Under the pieces are notes generated by a model. It did no database searches and was not told where the DNA came from. It saw nothing but the letters and a program-made list of their open reading frames with translations. The position numbers and the translations under genes were made by a program. A stretch of 64,000 nucleotides of DNA from Nocardia brasiliensis NBRC 14402 (GTDB lineage: Bacteria; Actinomycetota; Actinomycetes; Mycobacteriales; Mycobacteriaceae): contig NZ_BAFT02000026.1 of the NCBI RefSeq assembly GCF_000308475.2, positions 44,939 through 108,938 on the forward strand, read 5' to 3'. Shown here one piece after another: positions 16,670-25,221 of this stretch (position 1 is its first letter; each line of letters opens with the position of its first letter).

Positions 16670-17187
16670 TATCGCCGACCCGGATAAAACGCCGATTTGC
16701 TGCGCGGGGCAGATCTCGTGGTCTGTGGGTAGGCGATTGCAGCTTTGCCCGACTTCTCTATCAGAGAATCGAGGGAAAGGGTGCCCTTCGGTGCCGTGAA
16801 CAGGAGGAGGAAGGCAAAGCAGTAGACAGCGGCGAACGCACCGCCGTTTTCCATCGGGCGCCAGTTGAACATGTCTGGCGACAATATGTGCATATGCTCG
16901 AACAGGTATGCATAAGCCATCGTGCCCGCGCCGAGCAGGGCGGAAGCGCGTGTCAGCAGGCCTGTTGTGACCGTGATTCCCAGCACGAGTTCGAAGATGC
17001 CGGCCCACCAGTAAGGCCAATTCAAGAAGGGTTCGGGGTGTCCGGAACCGGTGGGCGAGCCGGACCACCAGCCGAACAGCTTCTGGGTCGCTTCGAACAG
17101 GAAGACGACGCCGAGTCCGACGCGTGCGGTGGTGACGATCGCGCTGGTGGGACTGTGGACACTCGTGGTCCGGAAGCTGTGGGACAA
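16669..17187 (-). CDS. DoxX family membrane protein
   Basis: A 172-residue protein with four helices: ARVGLGVVFLFEATQKLFGW, YWWAGIFELVLGITVTTGLL, ALLGAGTMAYAYLF, and FAAVYCFAFLLLF. This is the DoxX/DoxD-like plan; actinobacterial members link thiosulfate or thiol redox with superoxide protection. TTG 17187 is chosen because CAGGAG lies 6 nt upstream and the helices begin soon after; an upstream GTG-type start near 17376 would add an unconvincing N-terminus. It is followed directly by whiB. Confidence 0.8.
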   Translation of the reverse strand: MSHSFRTTSVHSPTSAIVTTARVGLGVVFLFEATQKLFGWWSGSPTGSGHPEPFLNWPYWWAGIFELVLGITVTTGLLTRASALLGAGTMAYAYLFEHMHILSPDMFNWRPMENGGAFAAVYCFAFLLLFTAPKGTLSLDSLIEKSGKAAIAYPQTTRSAPRSKSAFYPGRR

Positions 17188-17311
17188 GGCGCACTCCTGA
17201 TTCGAGTCGGCGACATGTGATGCGAGCCCGTAGAAGGGGACCCCGGCGGCGATCCCCGCGAGGACGCGATGGGGAGGGAATCGCACCGTTCGAAGGCGGT
17301 CGTTGCAACTG

Positions 17312-17339
17312 TAGTTCGTATTGAACCGAAAATGCAACA
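17312..17339. promoter_or_regulatory. 18-bp element, copy 2, in extended form (doxX-whiB promoter)
   Basis: TGAACCGAAAATGCAACA (17322-17339) is preceded by TAGTTCGTAT. The 28-bp block matches 25 of 28 bases of 39631-39658 upstream of the other atypical whiB. It is 135 bp upstream of the doxX start. Confidence 0.65.
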
Positions 17340-17464
17340 CGTACGACGCGCTCTCGGCGGTGCGCGTGCACGTCATCGCATCTGGGCCGCCTTAGGCAAG
17401 GTTCGGGAGCCATCCTTCGGGGGTGGCCATGGACCGATGCTAATGCATCGAATATGGCATATTA

Positions 17465-17482
17465 TGGTGCGTATTTGAAACA
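17465..17482. promoter_or_regulatory. 18-bp element, copy 3
   Basis: TGGTGCGTATTTGAAACA lies 48 bp upstream of the lipoprotein start at 17530. Confidence 0.5.
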
Positions 17483-17529
17483 AGCCTCGCTGCGCCGAAT
17501 CGGGCGAGTAGGAACGAGGAGGTCGCCGC

Positions 17530-17976
17530 ATGAAGATCAGAAATACTCGGCTGCTCACACGTCGGAGTGCTCCGCTGTTGACGGCCGTGCTCGGGCTGGT
17601 CGTCGGCTGCGGGCCGGAGAAAACCATCGAGCACGATTCGCCGTATTCGTTTACCGTGTCCGGCACGCTCCGAGTACATGACGACGCCACCGAACCGTGG
17701 CGGACTCGGCTACGGTCGGGCTGCCTGCACGCTGGAGAGCTGTTGTGGGTGACGACCGGCTCCGGTGACCGGGTCCTCGCCCTTTCCCAGCTGGGCACGG
17801 GAGCGCCGGTACCTGGTCAACACGTGTGTGAATACGCGCTGACGGTCCATCAGGTGCCCATCGGCGTCGGGGTGTATCAGATCTCGCTCCCGGCGATAGC
17901 GGCGTCGAAACTGTTCACCGAACCGGAACTGCGCACCGGGGTCGATATCGATTTCCATCAGGACAGCCGGAACTGA
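17530..17976 (+). CDS. Putative lipoprotein
   Basis: A 148-residue protein with an Arg-rich N-terminus, a hydrophobic stretch and lipobox LVVGC, so it should be lipid-anchored outside the membrane. The mature part has three further Cys (SGCLHAG, VCEYAL and the anchor). No family is recognised. GAGGTCGCCGC precedes the ATG. It is convergent with the MMPL gene, with stops adjacent. One copy of the 18-bp element is just upstream. Confidence 0.7.
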   Translation: MKIRNTRLLTRRSAPLLTAVLGLVVGCGPEKTIEHDSPYSFTVSGTLRVHDDATEPWRTRLRSGCLHAGELLWVTTGSGDRVLALSQLGTGAPVPGQHVCEYALTVHQVPIGVGVYQISLPAIAASKLFTEPELRTGVDIDFHQDSRN

Positions 17977-20112
17977 CTATCTCGCGTCGGTGCTGGTGAC
18001 AAGCTCGGGCGTAGTACCCCGCGGCGGAGCTTGTTCTTTGTGAGGCTGCCGGCCCGACGGCCACCAGTTGATTCGGCCCATCCATTGGACCAGCCCCGGG
18101 ACCAGCAGCATTCGGACCAGTGTTGCGTCGATGAGTAGGGCGACGATCATCCCGATGCCGAGGAAGCGCATGGGGGTCAGGGGCGAAAGGGTGAACGCGC
18201 CGGTGATGACGACGAGCAGGGTCGCCGCGGCGGTGATCACCCGCGCGGTCTTCACGACGCCGGTGCGCACCGCGCTCGCGGTATCGGCGCCCGCGTGGTG
18301 CGCTTCGGCCATCCGGGAGAGCAGGAAGACCTCGTAGTCGGTCGACAAGCCGAATACGACAGCGATGATCAACACCATCATGCCTCCGGACAGCGGCCCG
18401 GTGCTCACGCCGAGGACGCCGGATAGATTGCCGTGATAGAAGATCCAGCTCAGCACCCCGAAGGTGGCGGCCAGGCTGAGTGCGGCCATCAACACCGCCT
18501 TGATCGGCAACATGACCGAGCGAAATGCGAGCAACAGCAGCGCCATGGTCGCGGTGACCATGGCCGCGATCATGAGCGGCAGTCGAGCGACGATGGCATC
18601 GACGCCGTCGACGACCGTTGCGGATCCACCACCCACCAGCAACTCGGTGCCCACGGGAACGTCGACTTGTCTTATCCGGGTAACCGTTTCGTTGGCTGCC
18701 GGCGTGCGATCGGGAGCCTCCAGGGCGGCGTGCAAGATGACCGCGTCGCTGTCGCCGCTCATCCGTAGCACCTGACGGACACCCGGCACGGTGCCGATCT
18801 GCTCGGATATTGCGGCCGATGCGGAGACATCACCGCGAATGAGAACGGTCGCGCCGCTGTTGGCGAAGGGGAAGCGCGTCGTCAGGTCGTCGACGGCGTC
18901 GCGCATGGAGTTTCCCGCAGGCAGCGCGGTGTGATCGACCTCGCCGAGCCGTACGCCCGCCAAGGGCGCGGCCAATACCAGCAGCACGGCGGTGACTGCG
19001 ACGACAACGAGCCGCGGGCGCTTCAGTACCGCACCGACCACACGATCCCAGAAGCGTGCGGCACGCTGTTCGCCTCGTTCGAACGCGTCGGCGCGCCAAG
19101 TCCAGCGCGTGATCCTCGGTCCGAGTATCAGCAGTGCGGCGGGCAATACGATCAGGGACAACAGAGCAGCGAGGAGTACCGCGGATATGGCGCCGAATCC
19201 GAGCGAACGCAACGCGGCCTGCGGGAACACGAATGTCCCCGCGAACGCGCAGGCCAGCAGCAACGCCGAGAACGTGATGGTTCGCCCGGCGGTAGCCATC
19301 GCTCGGCCCACCGCAGCGGGCACCGAGCAGCCCGTCGCGAGTTCTTCTCGATACCTGCTGACGAGAAAAAGGCCATAGTCGATGGCCAGTCCGAGCCCGA
19401 GAAGGGAAACGACGTTGACTGCGAACACGCTGACCTCGGTGTAGCGCGCGATTAGCCCGATCGCGCCCAAAGAACCGAGCACGGTGAGTATTCCGATCGC
19501 TACTGGCAAAGCGGCTGCGACCACCCCGCCGAAGACCAAGACCAGAATGGCGAGCGTCACCGGCAGCGAGAGGGATTCGGCGCGAATCAGGTCATGACGG
19601 GATTGCTTGCTGATTTCGTCCGCGAGTGCGCTGTAGCCGGCGAATCGAGTTTCTACGCCCGGAACCCGCAGCGCTGCCGCGATGTCAGGGTATGCAGTGA
19701 TGCGCTGTGTATCGTCCCCTGCCAGGAACACCACAGCGAGGGCCTGGGCGCCGTCCGCGGAGCGGAGCGCGCCTTGCCGTGGCGGGACGTTGTTCCAATA
19801 GGTTTCGACCCGTCGGGCGAGATGCTCGGGGGCGATGCGGTCGACTGACTGCGCGACCCGGGGGCCGAGGTCTGCCAGTGTCTGCCCCTCCGGCACCGTG
19901 TAGACGGCGATCACATCGGGGTTCTGCGAACCTGATTTCGCCCGAACGACCTGGTCTACCAGAGCGGATTCGCTACCGGGGTCATCGAAACCGCCGATGC
20001 TCACTGTGTTCTGCAGGTTCAGTCCGAATAGTCCGAACAGCATCGTGCAACAGACCGTGACGGCGAGCGCGAGTTTCGGGCTCGCCGTCACGGCGCGCGT
20101 CAACGTGTTCAT
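17977..20112 (-). CDS. MMPL/RND family lipid transporter
   Basis: A 711-residue protein with the MMPL plan: an N-terminal helix, a large extracytoplasmic loop (about 40-170), a bundle of helices including GLGLAIDYGLFLVSRYREE, a second loop (about 370-510), and a second bundle with VVFGLSTDYEVFLLSRMAE. The two DYxxFLxSR motifs are the proton-relay sites. MMPL proteins export envelope lipids and lipid-like metabolites. ATG 20112 overlaps the stop of the acyltransferase gene (ATGA), so it is the last gene of the beta-lactone operon and its likely exporter. Confidence 0.9.
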   Translation of the reverse strand: MNTLTRAVTASPKLALAVTVCCTMLFGLFGLNLQNTVSIGGFDDPGSESALVDQVVRAKSGSQNPDVIAVYTVPEGQTLADLGPRVAQSVDRIAPEHLARRVETYWNNVPPRQGALRSADGAQALAVVFLAGDDTQRITAYPDIAAALRVPGVETRFAGYSALADEISKQSRHDLIRAESLSLPVTLAILVLVFGGVVAAALPVAIGILTVLGSLGAIGLIARYTEVSVFAVNVVSLLGLGLAIDYGLFLVSRYREELATGCSVPAAVGRAMATAGRTITFSALLLACAFAGTFVFPQAALRSLGFGAISAVLLAALLSLIVLPAALLILGPRITRWTWRADAFERGEQRAARFWDRVVGAVLKRPRLVVVAVTAVLLVLAAPLAGVRLGEVDHTALPAGNSMRDAVDDLTTRFPFANSGATVLIRGDVSASAAISEQIGTVPGVRQVLRMSGDSDAVILHAALEAPDRTPAANETVTRIRQVDVPVGTELLVGGGSATVVDGVDAIVARLPLMIAAMVTATMALLLLAFRSVMLPIKAVLMAALSLAATFGVLSWIFYHGNLSGVLGVSTGPLSGGMMVLIIAVVFGLSTDYEVFLLSRMAEAHHAGADTASAVRTGVVKTARVITAAATLLVVITGAFTLSPLTPMRFLGIGMIVALLIDATLVRMLLVPGLVQWMGRINWWPSGRQPHKEQAPPRGTTPELVTSTDAR

Positions 20113-21302
20113 GCGGAGGAGGAAGCGCGCTGCAGGACACCTTCCTCCAGCGCCACGGTGATTCGGTCGAGCAATGCCTCCAACCGACTCTCGATGCCGC
20201 GCCCGTTGCGCGCCGACACCGTCAGCTCTGTCAGACCACCCGCTTCGGTCATCGCGAACAGCAGCGGCATCGCCACACTGTGTTGCGGCAGGGCTCGTAC
20301 AGTTGTCGCAACGAATTCCGGTGTGCTCAGTTCTTCCAGATCGAACCGCCCTAGATGAGATACGGCCGCGGAGACCAGGTTTCGACCGAATCGTGCGCCT
20401 AGCCAATTGCTGGCGCGCAGGATGGTGCGCGCGACCGGAGCGGGTGCGGCGGCGATCGAACTGTTGCCGATCTGATCGAGTTCTCGGCGCTCGGCGAGCC
20501 CGGCGCGCTTGTCCGCGTTGATCTGGACCCAACTCTGACCGGGCGCGACGTCGAGGAACAGGGGAAGCGCCAGATTGGCGGTCGAACGCAGTTCGGGGGC
20601 GTGTCTGCGGAGGTCGACCGGCATCATGATGCGCTGTGTCGACCCCGCCTCCGTGGCGAGGACCTGAGCGACGCGCGCCAGGGCCCCTGACCCGGCTACT
20701 TTGATGGAGCGGTGCCGCAGTAGGTGTTTCGCTCGATCGCGGTTCTGGCGTCCGTGCCCGACGGGGGAGCGGAAGCGCGGAATCAGCAGGGTCGGCTTGC
20801 CGGTCGGACCCAACTCACGCACGAGTCCTTCGTCGCTGATCGGATCCGCCATCGCCAGTGGCGGTTGTCCACGCAACGCGCGGAAGACATTGGTGGCCCA
20901 CAGCACTACGCCTCTGCCGTCCATTACGCCGTGAAATGCTCGGAAGATAACGGTCACCGGTCGAGCGGTCAGCAAGAGGATCTCGCACGTGGATTCGGGG
21001 CGCGGTCCGATGGGGCTGGTCAGCACCGGATCTTCCTCCAGCCGCGCACCATTGAGCTTGTGCCCGGAGACTTCGCGGACTGCCGGGGGCACACCGCTGT
21101 CCACCCAGTAATCGCCGTCGCGTACCAGCCGTGCACCGGGGCAAGCATCGGCGGCGATCTCGACGGCCGCACGTAACTGCGCCGCATCGATCGTGCCTTC
21201 CCCCTTGATCTCCAGCTGCATGAGAAACGGTGGCGCCATCTCGCGCATCGGAAAGTACATACGCTCGATGGAGGAGATAGGGCGGCAAAAGGTGGTGCTC
21301 AT
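20109..21302 (-). CDS. Condensation-domain / PapA-like acyltransferase
   Basis: A 397-residue protein of the condensation-domain and polyketide-associated acyltransferase superfamily. AFHGVMDGRGVVLW holds the catalytic HxxxD; the first His of the usual HHxxxD is Phe. SPIGPRPESTCEILLL and IMMPVDLRRHAPEL fit the fold. It lies 22 bp after nltD and overlaps the MMPL start. It may esterify the lactone product or another hydroxyl lipid with an acyl chain; the acceptor is unknown. Confidence 0.75.
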   Translation of the reverse strand: MSTTFCRPISSIERMYFPMREMAPPFLMQLEIKGEGTIDAAQLRAAVEIAADACPGARLVRDGDYWVDSGVPPAVREVSGHKLNGARLEEDPVLTSPIGPRPESTCEILLLTARPVTVIFRAFHGVMDGRGVVLWATNVFRALRGQPPLAMADPISDEGLVRELGPTGKPTLLIPRFRSPVGHGRQNRDRAKHLLRHRSIKVAGSGALARVAQVLATEAGSTQRIMMPVDLRRHAPELRSTANLALPLFLDVAPGQSWVQINADKRAGLAERRELDQIGNSSIAAAPAPVARTILRASNWLGARFGRNLVSAAVSHLGRFDLEELSTPEFVATTVRALPQHSVAMPLLFAMTEAGGLTELTVSARNGRGIESRLEALLDRITVALEEGVLQRASSSA

Positions 21303-21323
21303 GTCGGACTCCTCTTGGTTCGA

Positions 21324-22364
21324 TCACCGCAGTCGATGATTGAGTTGGTTTATCCCGCCCGCGTTGTCGAGCCATTCCAAGAATTCGGTAAGGCCTCGAT
21401 CGCGGCCGACGAGGGGGCGGTAGCCGAAATCTCTTGCTGCGGCGCTGGTGTCGTAGGTAGCAGTGCGGGTGAGTAACGCCACTGTGTAGCGCGAGAGCGG
21501 GGGTGACCAGCGGCGAGCGACCGTAGGGACGCACCGTAGCGCCTCTATTGCCACCACGGCGGCTCGCACGAGGCGAGGGTCCGGGGTTCGGCTCGGCGGT
21601 GGATAGCCGAGGCGCCCAGCGACCTCGGCGAGAAATCGCCACACGTCGGTCTTTTCCCGGTCCGCTATGAAATAGGCTCTGCCGCCGACATTTTCCGAGT
21701 TCGCCGCCTCGAGGCAGGCGTCGACGATATTGTCGATATGGCACATCGAGGCGTATACGTCGCGGCCGAAGGACAGGTCGGGGAGTTTCCCCGCTGCCGT
21801 ACGCTCGAGTAGCCGGATGATCGGGCCGGACCGGTCGCCCGCGCCCCAGATCGCGCGCGGCCGCAGCGCGCAGGTGCGGAAACCCGGTGTGTCGGCGGAC
21901 AGTACGGCTCGCTCCGCGGCGGCTTTTGTCTCCGAGTACAGGTTCAGGTATCGCTTCGGGTATGGCACCGACTCGTCGATGTCGATTTGATCGCCGTCGT
22001 CCCGGTCCATCAGCGCGCTCGGACTCGAGATGAAGACGAACCGGGTGGTGCCGCTTCGGCGCGCTGCGGACAACAATCGTTCGGTGCCACGGACATTTTC
22101 GTCCCAGAACTGGGCACGTGTGCCACGTTCGTCCACTCGTGCCGCGGCATGGAGGACGATATCGGCACCGCTGATCGCTCGCGCGATTGACGAGGCATCG
22201 CCGAGATCGCCGAGCACGACATCGATTTCATCGCGACAGGTGATATCGCGTAGATCGCTCGTCGGTCGAGCGAGTATCGAGACGTCGTGCTCGCCGTTCT
22301 GAACCAGCTTGTGCACCAGTGCGCCGCCCAGGAATCCAGAGGCGCCGGTCACCAAGACTTTCAC
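21324..22364 (-). CDS. nltD: NAD-dependent 2-alkyl-3-ketoacid reductase, OleD/NltD-like
   Basis: A 346-residue extended SDR: MKVLVTGASGFLGGALV binds NAD(P), and Ser (SSPSALM) with Tyr-x3-Lys (LYSETK) are catalytic. In Ole/Nlt pathways it reduces the 2-alkyl-3-keto acid from the thiolase pair to the beta-hydroxy acid. GTG 22364 has GGAGG upstream and overlaps the stop of the small membrane gene (GTGA). The symbol rests on cluster context and family, not on a search. Confidence 0.8.
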   Translation of the reverse strand: MKVLVTGASGFLGGALVHKLVQNGEHDVSILARPTSDLRDITCRDEIDVVLGDLGDASSIARAISGADIVLHAAARVDERGTRAQFWDENVRGTERLLSAARRSGTTRFVFISSPSALMDRDDGDQIDIDESVPYPKRYLNLYSETKAAAERAVLSADTPGFRTCALRPRAIWGAGDRSGPIIRLLERTAAGKLPDLSFGRDVYASMCHIDNIVDACLEAANSENVGGRAYFIADREKTDVWRFLAEVAGRLGYPPPSRTPDPRLVRAAVVAIEALRCVPTVARRWSPPLSRYTVALLTRTATYDTSAAARDFGYRPLVGRDRGLTEFLEWLDNAGGINQLNHRLR

Positions 22365-22630
22365 CGTGCCCTCCGATGTTGTCGCCGGGTCATGCCGAAA
22401 ATTTGCGTCATTACGGCGATTTCGAGTCGAGAGTGATCGCTCGAGGCGGTCGCTCGTAACGCCGACGGGATTTGGGCTGCGTGCACCACGATGCTGAGAA
22501 ACGCGTCTGCCGACCACAGTGCGCGCAATGCTCGGCTCTCGGGCGTGTGCCCGGCGACTGCGGCAATCGCGCCGATCAGCAGGAATCCCCAGCCGAGTAG
22601 TGGGATGGCCTGGAGCGCATGCTTTTTCAT
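22361..22630 (-). CDS. Small membrane protein within the beta-lactone operon
   Basis: An 89-residue protein with two hydrophobic segments (LGWGFLLIGAIAAVAG and a second around AFLSIVVHAAQI) and basic ends. Both ends overlap neighbours by 4 bp (ATGA with nltC, GTGA with nltD), which is strong evidence that it is translated. It resembles no enzyme; it could scaffold the pathway at the membrane or assist the MMPL exporter. Confidence 0.75.
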   Translation of the reverse strand: MKKHALQAIPLLGWGFLLIGAIAAVAGHTPESRALRALWSADAFLSIVVHAAQIPSALRATASSDHSRLEIAVMTQIFGMTRRQHRRAR

Positions 22631-24306
22631 CGTCCGTCGGCCGATCGCCGCCGGGCCGCCCAGTGGGCCAGTTGTTCGCGCCCGATCTTGGCGTTGTGTC
22701 GTATATCGACCGGAAAGGACGGGTGGAAGCGAAACTCGGTGATCGGCGTGGTGAGGTCGAATTGTGCTCTTCTGGCTCGTAGGGCTGCTTCCACGGCCGG
22801 TCGGTTGGCGCCGGCCTCCAGCTCGACGCACAACACGGGATGCTGAGCGCCGACGCGGCCGATCCCCACCAACGCGGTCCGTGCTACGCCGGGGACCACA
22901 TTGAATATCTGTTCTACCTGTACCGTGAACATCGGCCCCGCCGAGGTCTCCACGCGCTGGCTCTTGCGGCCACAGAACCAGATCCGGCTGTCGCCATCGA
23001 TCCAGGCCAGATCGCCGGTGCGGTGCCAGATTTCCGAGCCGTCGGTGATCTTTCCGGTCGTGTTCGCGGCCGGCGGCCAGTAATAGCGGGTGCTGACGTT
23101 CGGCCCGGACACCACCAGCTCGCCGATGCCGCGAGTCGCCGCCAGTTCGCTCGCCCGAGCCTGCGCGTCCGCCCACGTGGGGATAGGGTCGTCGGTGACC
23201 GCGACGATCCGTGCCCGCACGCCGCTGGCAGGCCTGCCGAGACAGGTGCCGTAGCCGATGTGCGCATGATCTGAAGGGCCGCTGAACAGTTCGCGCGACT
23301 CGATGGTGGCCATGGGCAGGGCTTCCGTCGAGCCGTAACCTGCGAACACCTGAGCGTGCGGCTCCAGGACCGCTCGCAATCCGGCGACGCACCAATCCGG
23401 CACCGGTGCGCCGCCGGAGAAAACGCTCCAGAGCGACGGCAGCCGTGCGCGGCTTCGACGAAGATGCGCCAGCAGCGGAATCAACACCGCGGGTGAGGCG
23501 AACAGGGTGCGAACGCCGAATCGAGTGATCGCGTCCACCACATGCGCCGGGTCGGTGCAGCCGACGCGGCCGGGCACCAATGGTGGGAGCACGCATCGGG
23601 ATCCGAGTAAGAGATCCAGCAGCCCGACCAAGGGCAGGGTGATCAAAGACGTGTCCGGGGGCACTCGATCACGAGCGTCGTGGACTTGATCGACCATCGC
23701 GGTCAGGTTGCCGTGGGTGAGCTCGACGGCTTTCGCCGGACCGGTGCTACCGGTGGTGAACGCCACCAACAAGGGTGCGTGGTCGGGGGCCGGTAGTCGC
23801 GGGTGCGGTCTGCTCGCCGCAGGCGTTCTGCCCCACTGCGACAGCGTTTCCCCAGTCCAGATCCAGCGTCGTCCCACCGTCACCAGTACACGCACGCTCC
23901 GGAAATAGTGGCGAAACGCCACCCGCGCAGCGTGCGCGCGGGGCATGCCGATAAAGACCTCTGCGTCAGCACATCGCAGGCAGCGGAGCATTCTGCGTAC
24001 CCCCATGCCCGGATCTATGACGACCGGCACCGCGCCGATCTTGAACAAGCCGAGCATGATCGCGTACAGCTCGGGGCCGGGCAGTACGAGCACGATGACT
24101 CGGGTGCCGCTGGAAACCCTTGCCGCGGTGAGTCGTTCGGCGACGACATCGGACCAGTTGTCGAGTTCGCGGTAGGTGAGGGCCCGGTAGTTCGGCAGCG
24201 CCCGGCTGCCTCTGCTGGTCGCGAAGAGGAGAGCTTCTCGCTGCGGGTCGGCCGAGGCGGTGGCACGGAAGTTGTCGACCGTGCGCCAGTAGGTGCCCGC
24301 CGTCAC
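22627..24306 (-). CDS. nltC: AMP-ligase-fold beta-lactone synthetase, OleC/NltC-like
   Basis: A 559-residue ANL-superfamily enzyme: P-loop LVAFTTGSTGPAKAVEL, GYGSTEALPMATIES, and RTGDLAWIDGD. OleC/NltC enzymes activate a beta-hydroxy acid with ATP and close it to a beta-lactone. Neighbouring thiolase-like and reductase genes favour this over an ordinary acyl-CoA ligase. No OleB-type hydrolase (lactone decarboxylase) is present, so the lactone should be the end product. GTG 24306 overlaps the previous stop. Confidence 0.83.
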   Translation of the reverse strand: MTAGTYWRTVDNFRATASADPQREALLFATSRGSRALPNYRALTYRELDNWSDVVAERLTAARVSSGTRVIVLVLPGPELYAIMLGLFKIGAVPVVIDPGMGVRRMLRCLRCADAEVFIGMPRAHAARVAFRHYFRSVRVLVTVGRRWIWTGETLSQWGRTPAASRPHPRLPAPDHAPLLVAFTTGSTGPAKAVELTHGNLTAMVDQVHDARDRVPPDTSLITLPLVGLLDLLLGSRCVLPPLVPGRVGCTDPAHVVDAITRFGVRTLFASPAVLIPLLAHLRRSRARLPSLWSVFSGGAPVPDWCVAGLRAVLEPHAQVFAGYGSTEALPMATIESRELFSGPSDHAHIGYGTCLGRPASGVRARIVAVTDDPIPTWADAQARASELAATRGIGELVVSGPNVSTRYYWPPAANTTGKITDGSEIWHRTGDLAWIDGDSRIWFCGRKSQRVETSAGPMFTVQVEQIFNVVPGVARTALVGIGRVGAQHPVLCVELEAGANRPAVEAALRARRAQFDLTTPITEFRFHPSFPVDIRHNAKIGREQLAHWAARRRSADGR

Positions 24307-25211
24307 GCGTGCGCCTCGATCCGATCCGGTAATCGGTACCGTACCGCCGCCGCCGTCGGCCCGGCGCCGGCCGCGACGAACAATACCTCGCTGAAACCGT
24401 TCAGCGATTCGTCTTGCACCGCACTGTCATAGGCCAGCGGCAGCGCCGAGGTGTGCGGATCACCCGCGGAGATGTCCGGAGTGCGGGTTTCCGTTATTCC
24501 GAGCCGCTCGGCCAGTCGATGTGGGAATTCGGCGGTAGGCGTCGAGGCGATCAATACCGTCGTCGCCGGATCGATCGCCGGCCCCTGGGCGAGCGCGGTA
24601 CGTGCGACCTCGTCGGCTACGCGCAGCAGACGTTCCTCGAAGTCGGGTGCATGCTCGACCGTCATCCGGCTGCGACCGCTCCGGCCCATGGTGTCGACGT
24701 CGACGTAGGACTCGACCGCAGGGTCGCCTCGGCCCACCACGGTATGGACATGGCCGAAAGCTTCAGGACCGTCGGAGAGTTCGAGCAGTAACGCTGCCCC
24801 CGCCGTGGCATAGGGGAATTCGTCGTCGCCCACCGACCTGGACAGTGACGGATGGGTGTCGCCGGAAACGATCAGCACGTACTCGGCGCTGCGGGTTTCC
24901 AGGATGGACTGCGCCACCTGCACGGCATCGAGGACGCCGACCGCGCCGTTCATCAGATCGAACGAAAAGGTCCGTGGGTCGCCGTATGCGTAGTCGAGAC
25001 CGATACCGGCTGCCTTCTGGATCAACGCCGACATGGCCGGCTCGACAGTATTGAAATCACGGAAGACCCCGACATTGATCAGGACGCCGACTTGGTCGGG
25101 CCGCAATTCCGCTCGCTCCAGGCTCTGTCGCGCCGCCCACCCGCTCTGACCGATACTGCTGAAAGTGTCGCTGCCTTTGCCGGTTCCAGTCGACTTGATG
25201 CGTACGCCCAT
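24303..25211 (-). CDS. nltB: OleA-type thiolase-fold subunit lacking the active Cys, NltB-like
   Basis: A 302-residue ketoacyl-synthase-III-fold protein. The active-site Cys is absent (DLMNGAVGVL where active enzymes have NACAG), but it keeps Glu in NTVEPAMSAL, at the place of the OleA glutamate that reaches into the partner subunit. With the Cys-bearing neighbour it should form a mixed dimer with one composite site. It is shorter at the N-terminus than its partner. It is not a pseudogene: the frame is intact and coupled on both sides. Confidence 0.8.
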   Translation of the reverse strand: MGVRIKSTGTGKGSDTFSSIGQSGWAARQSLERAELRPDQVGVLINVGVFRDFNTVEPAMSALIQKAAGIGLDYAYGDPRTFSFDLMNGAVGVLDAVQVAQSILETRSAEYVLIVSGDTHPSLSRSVGDDEFPYATAGAALLLELSDGPEAFGHVHTVVGRGDPAVESYVDVDTMGRSGRSRMTVEHAPDFEERLLRVADEVARTALAQGPAIDPATTVLIASTPTAEFPHRLAERLGITETRTPDISAGDPHTSALPLAYDSAVQDESLNGFSEVLFVAAGAGPTAAAVRYRLPDRIEAHA

Positions 25212-25221
25212 GGCTGCGACC

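Noticed and set aside
24303..25211. Pseudogene call for the OleA-like protein without Cys
   Set aside because: The frame is intact, coupled to both neighbours, and keeps the complementary glutamate, so a heterodimer subunit is more likely.
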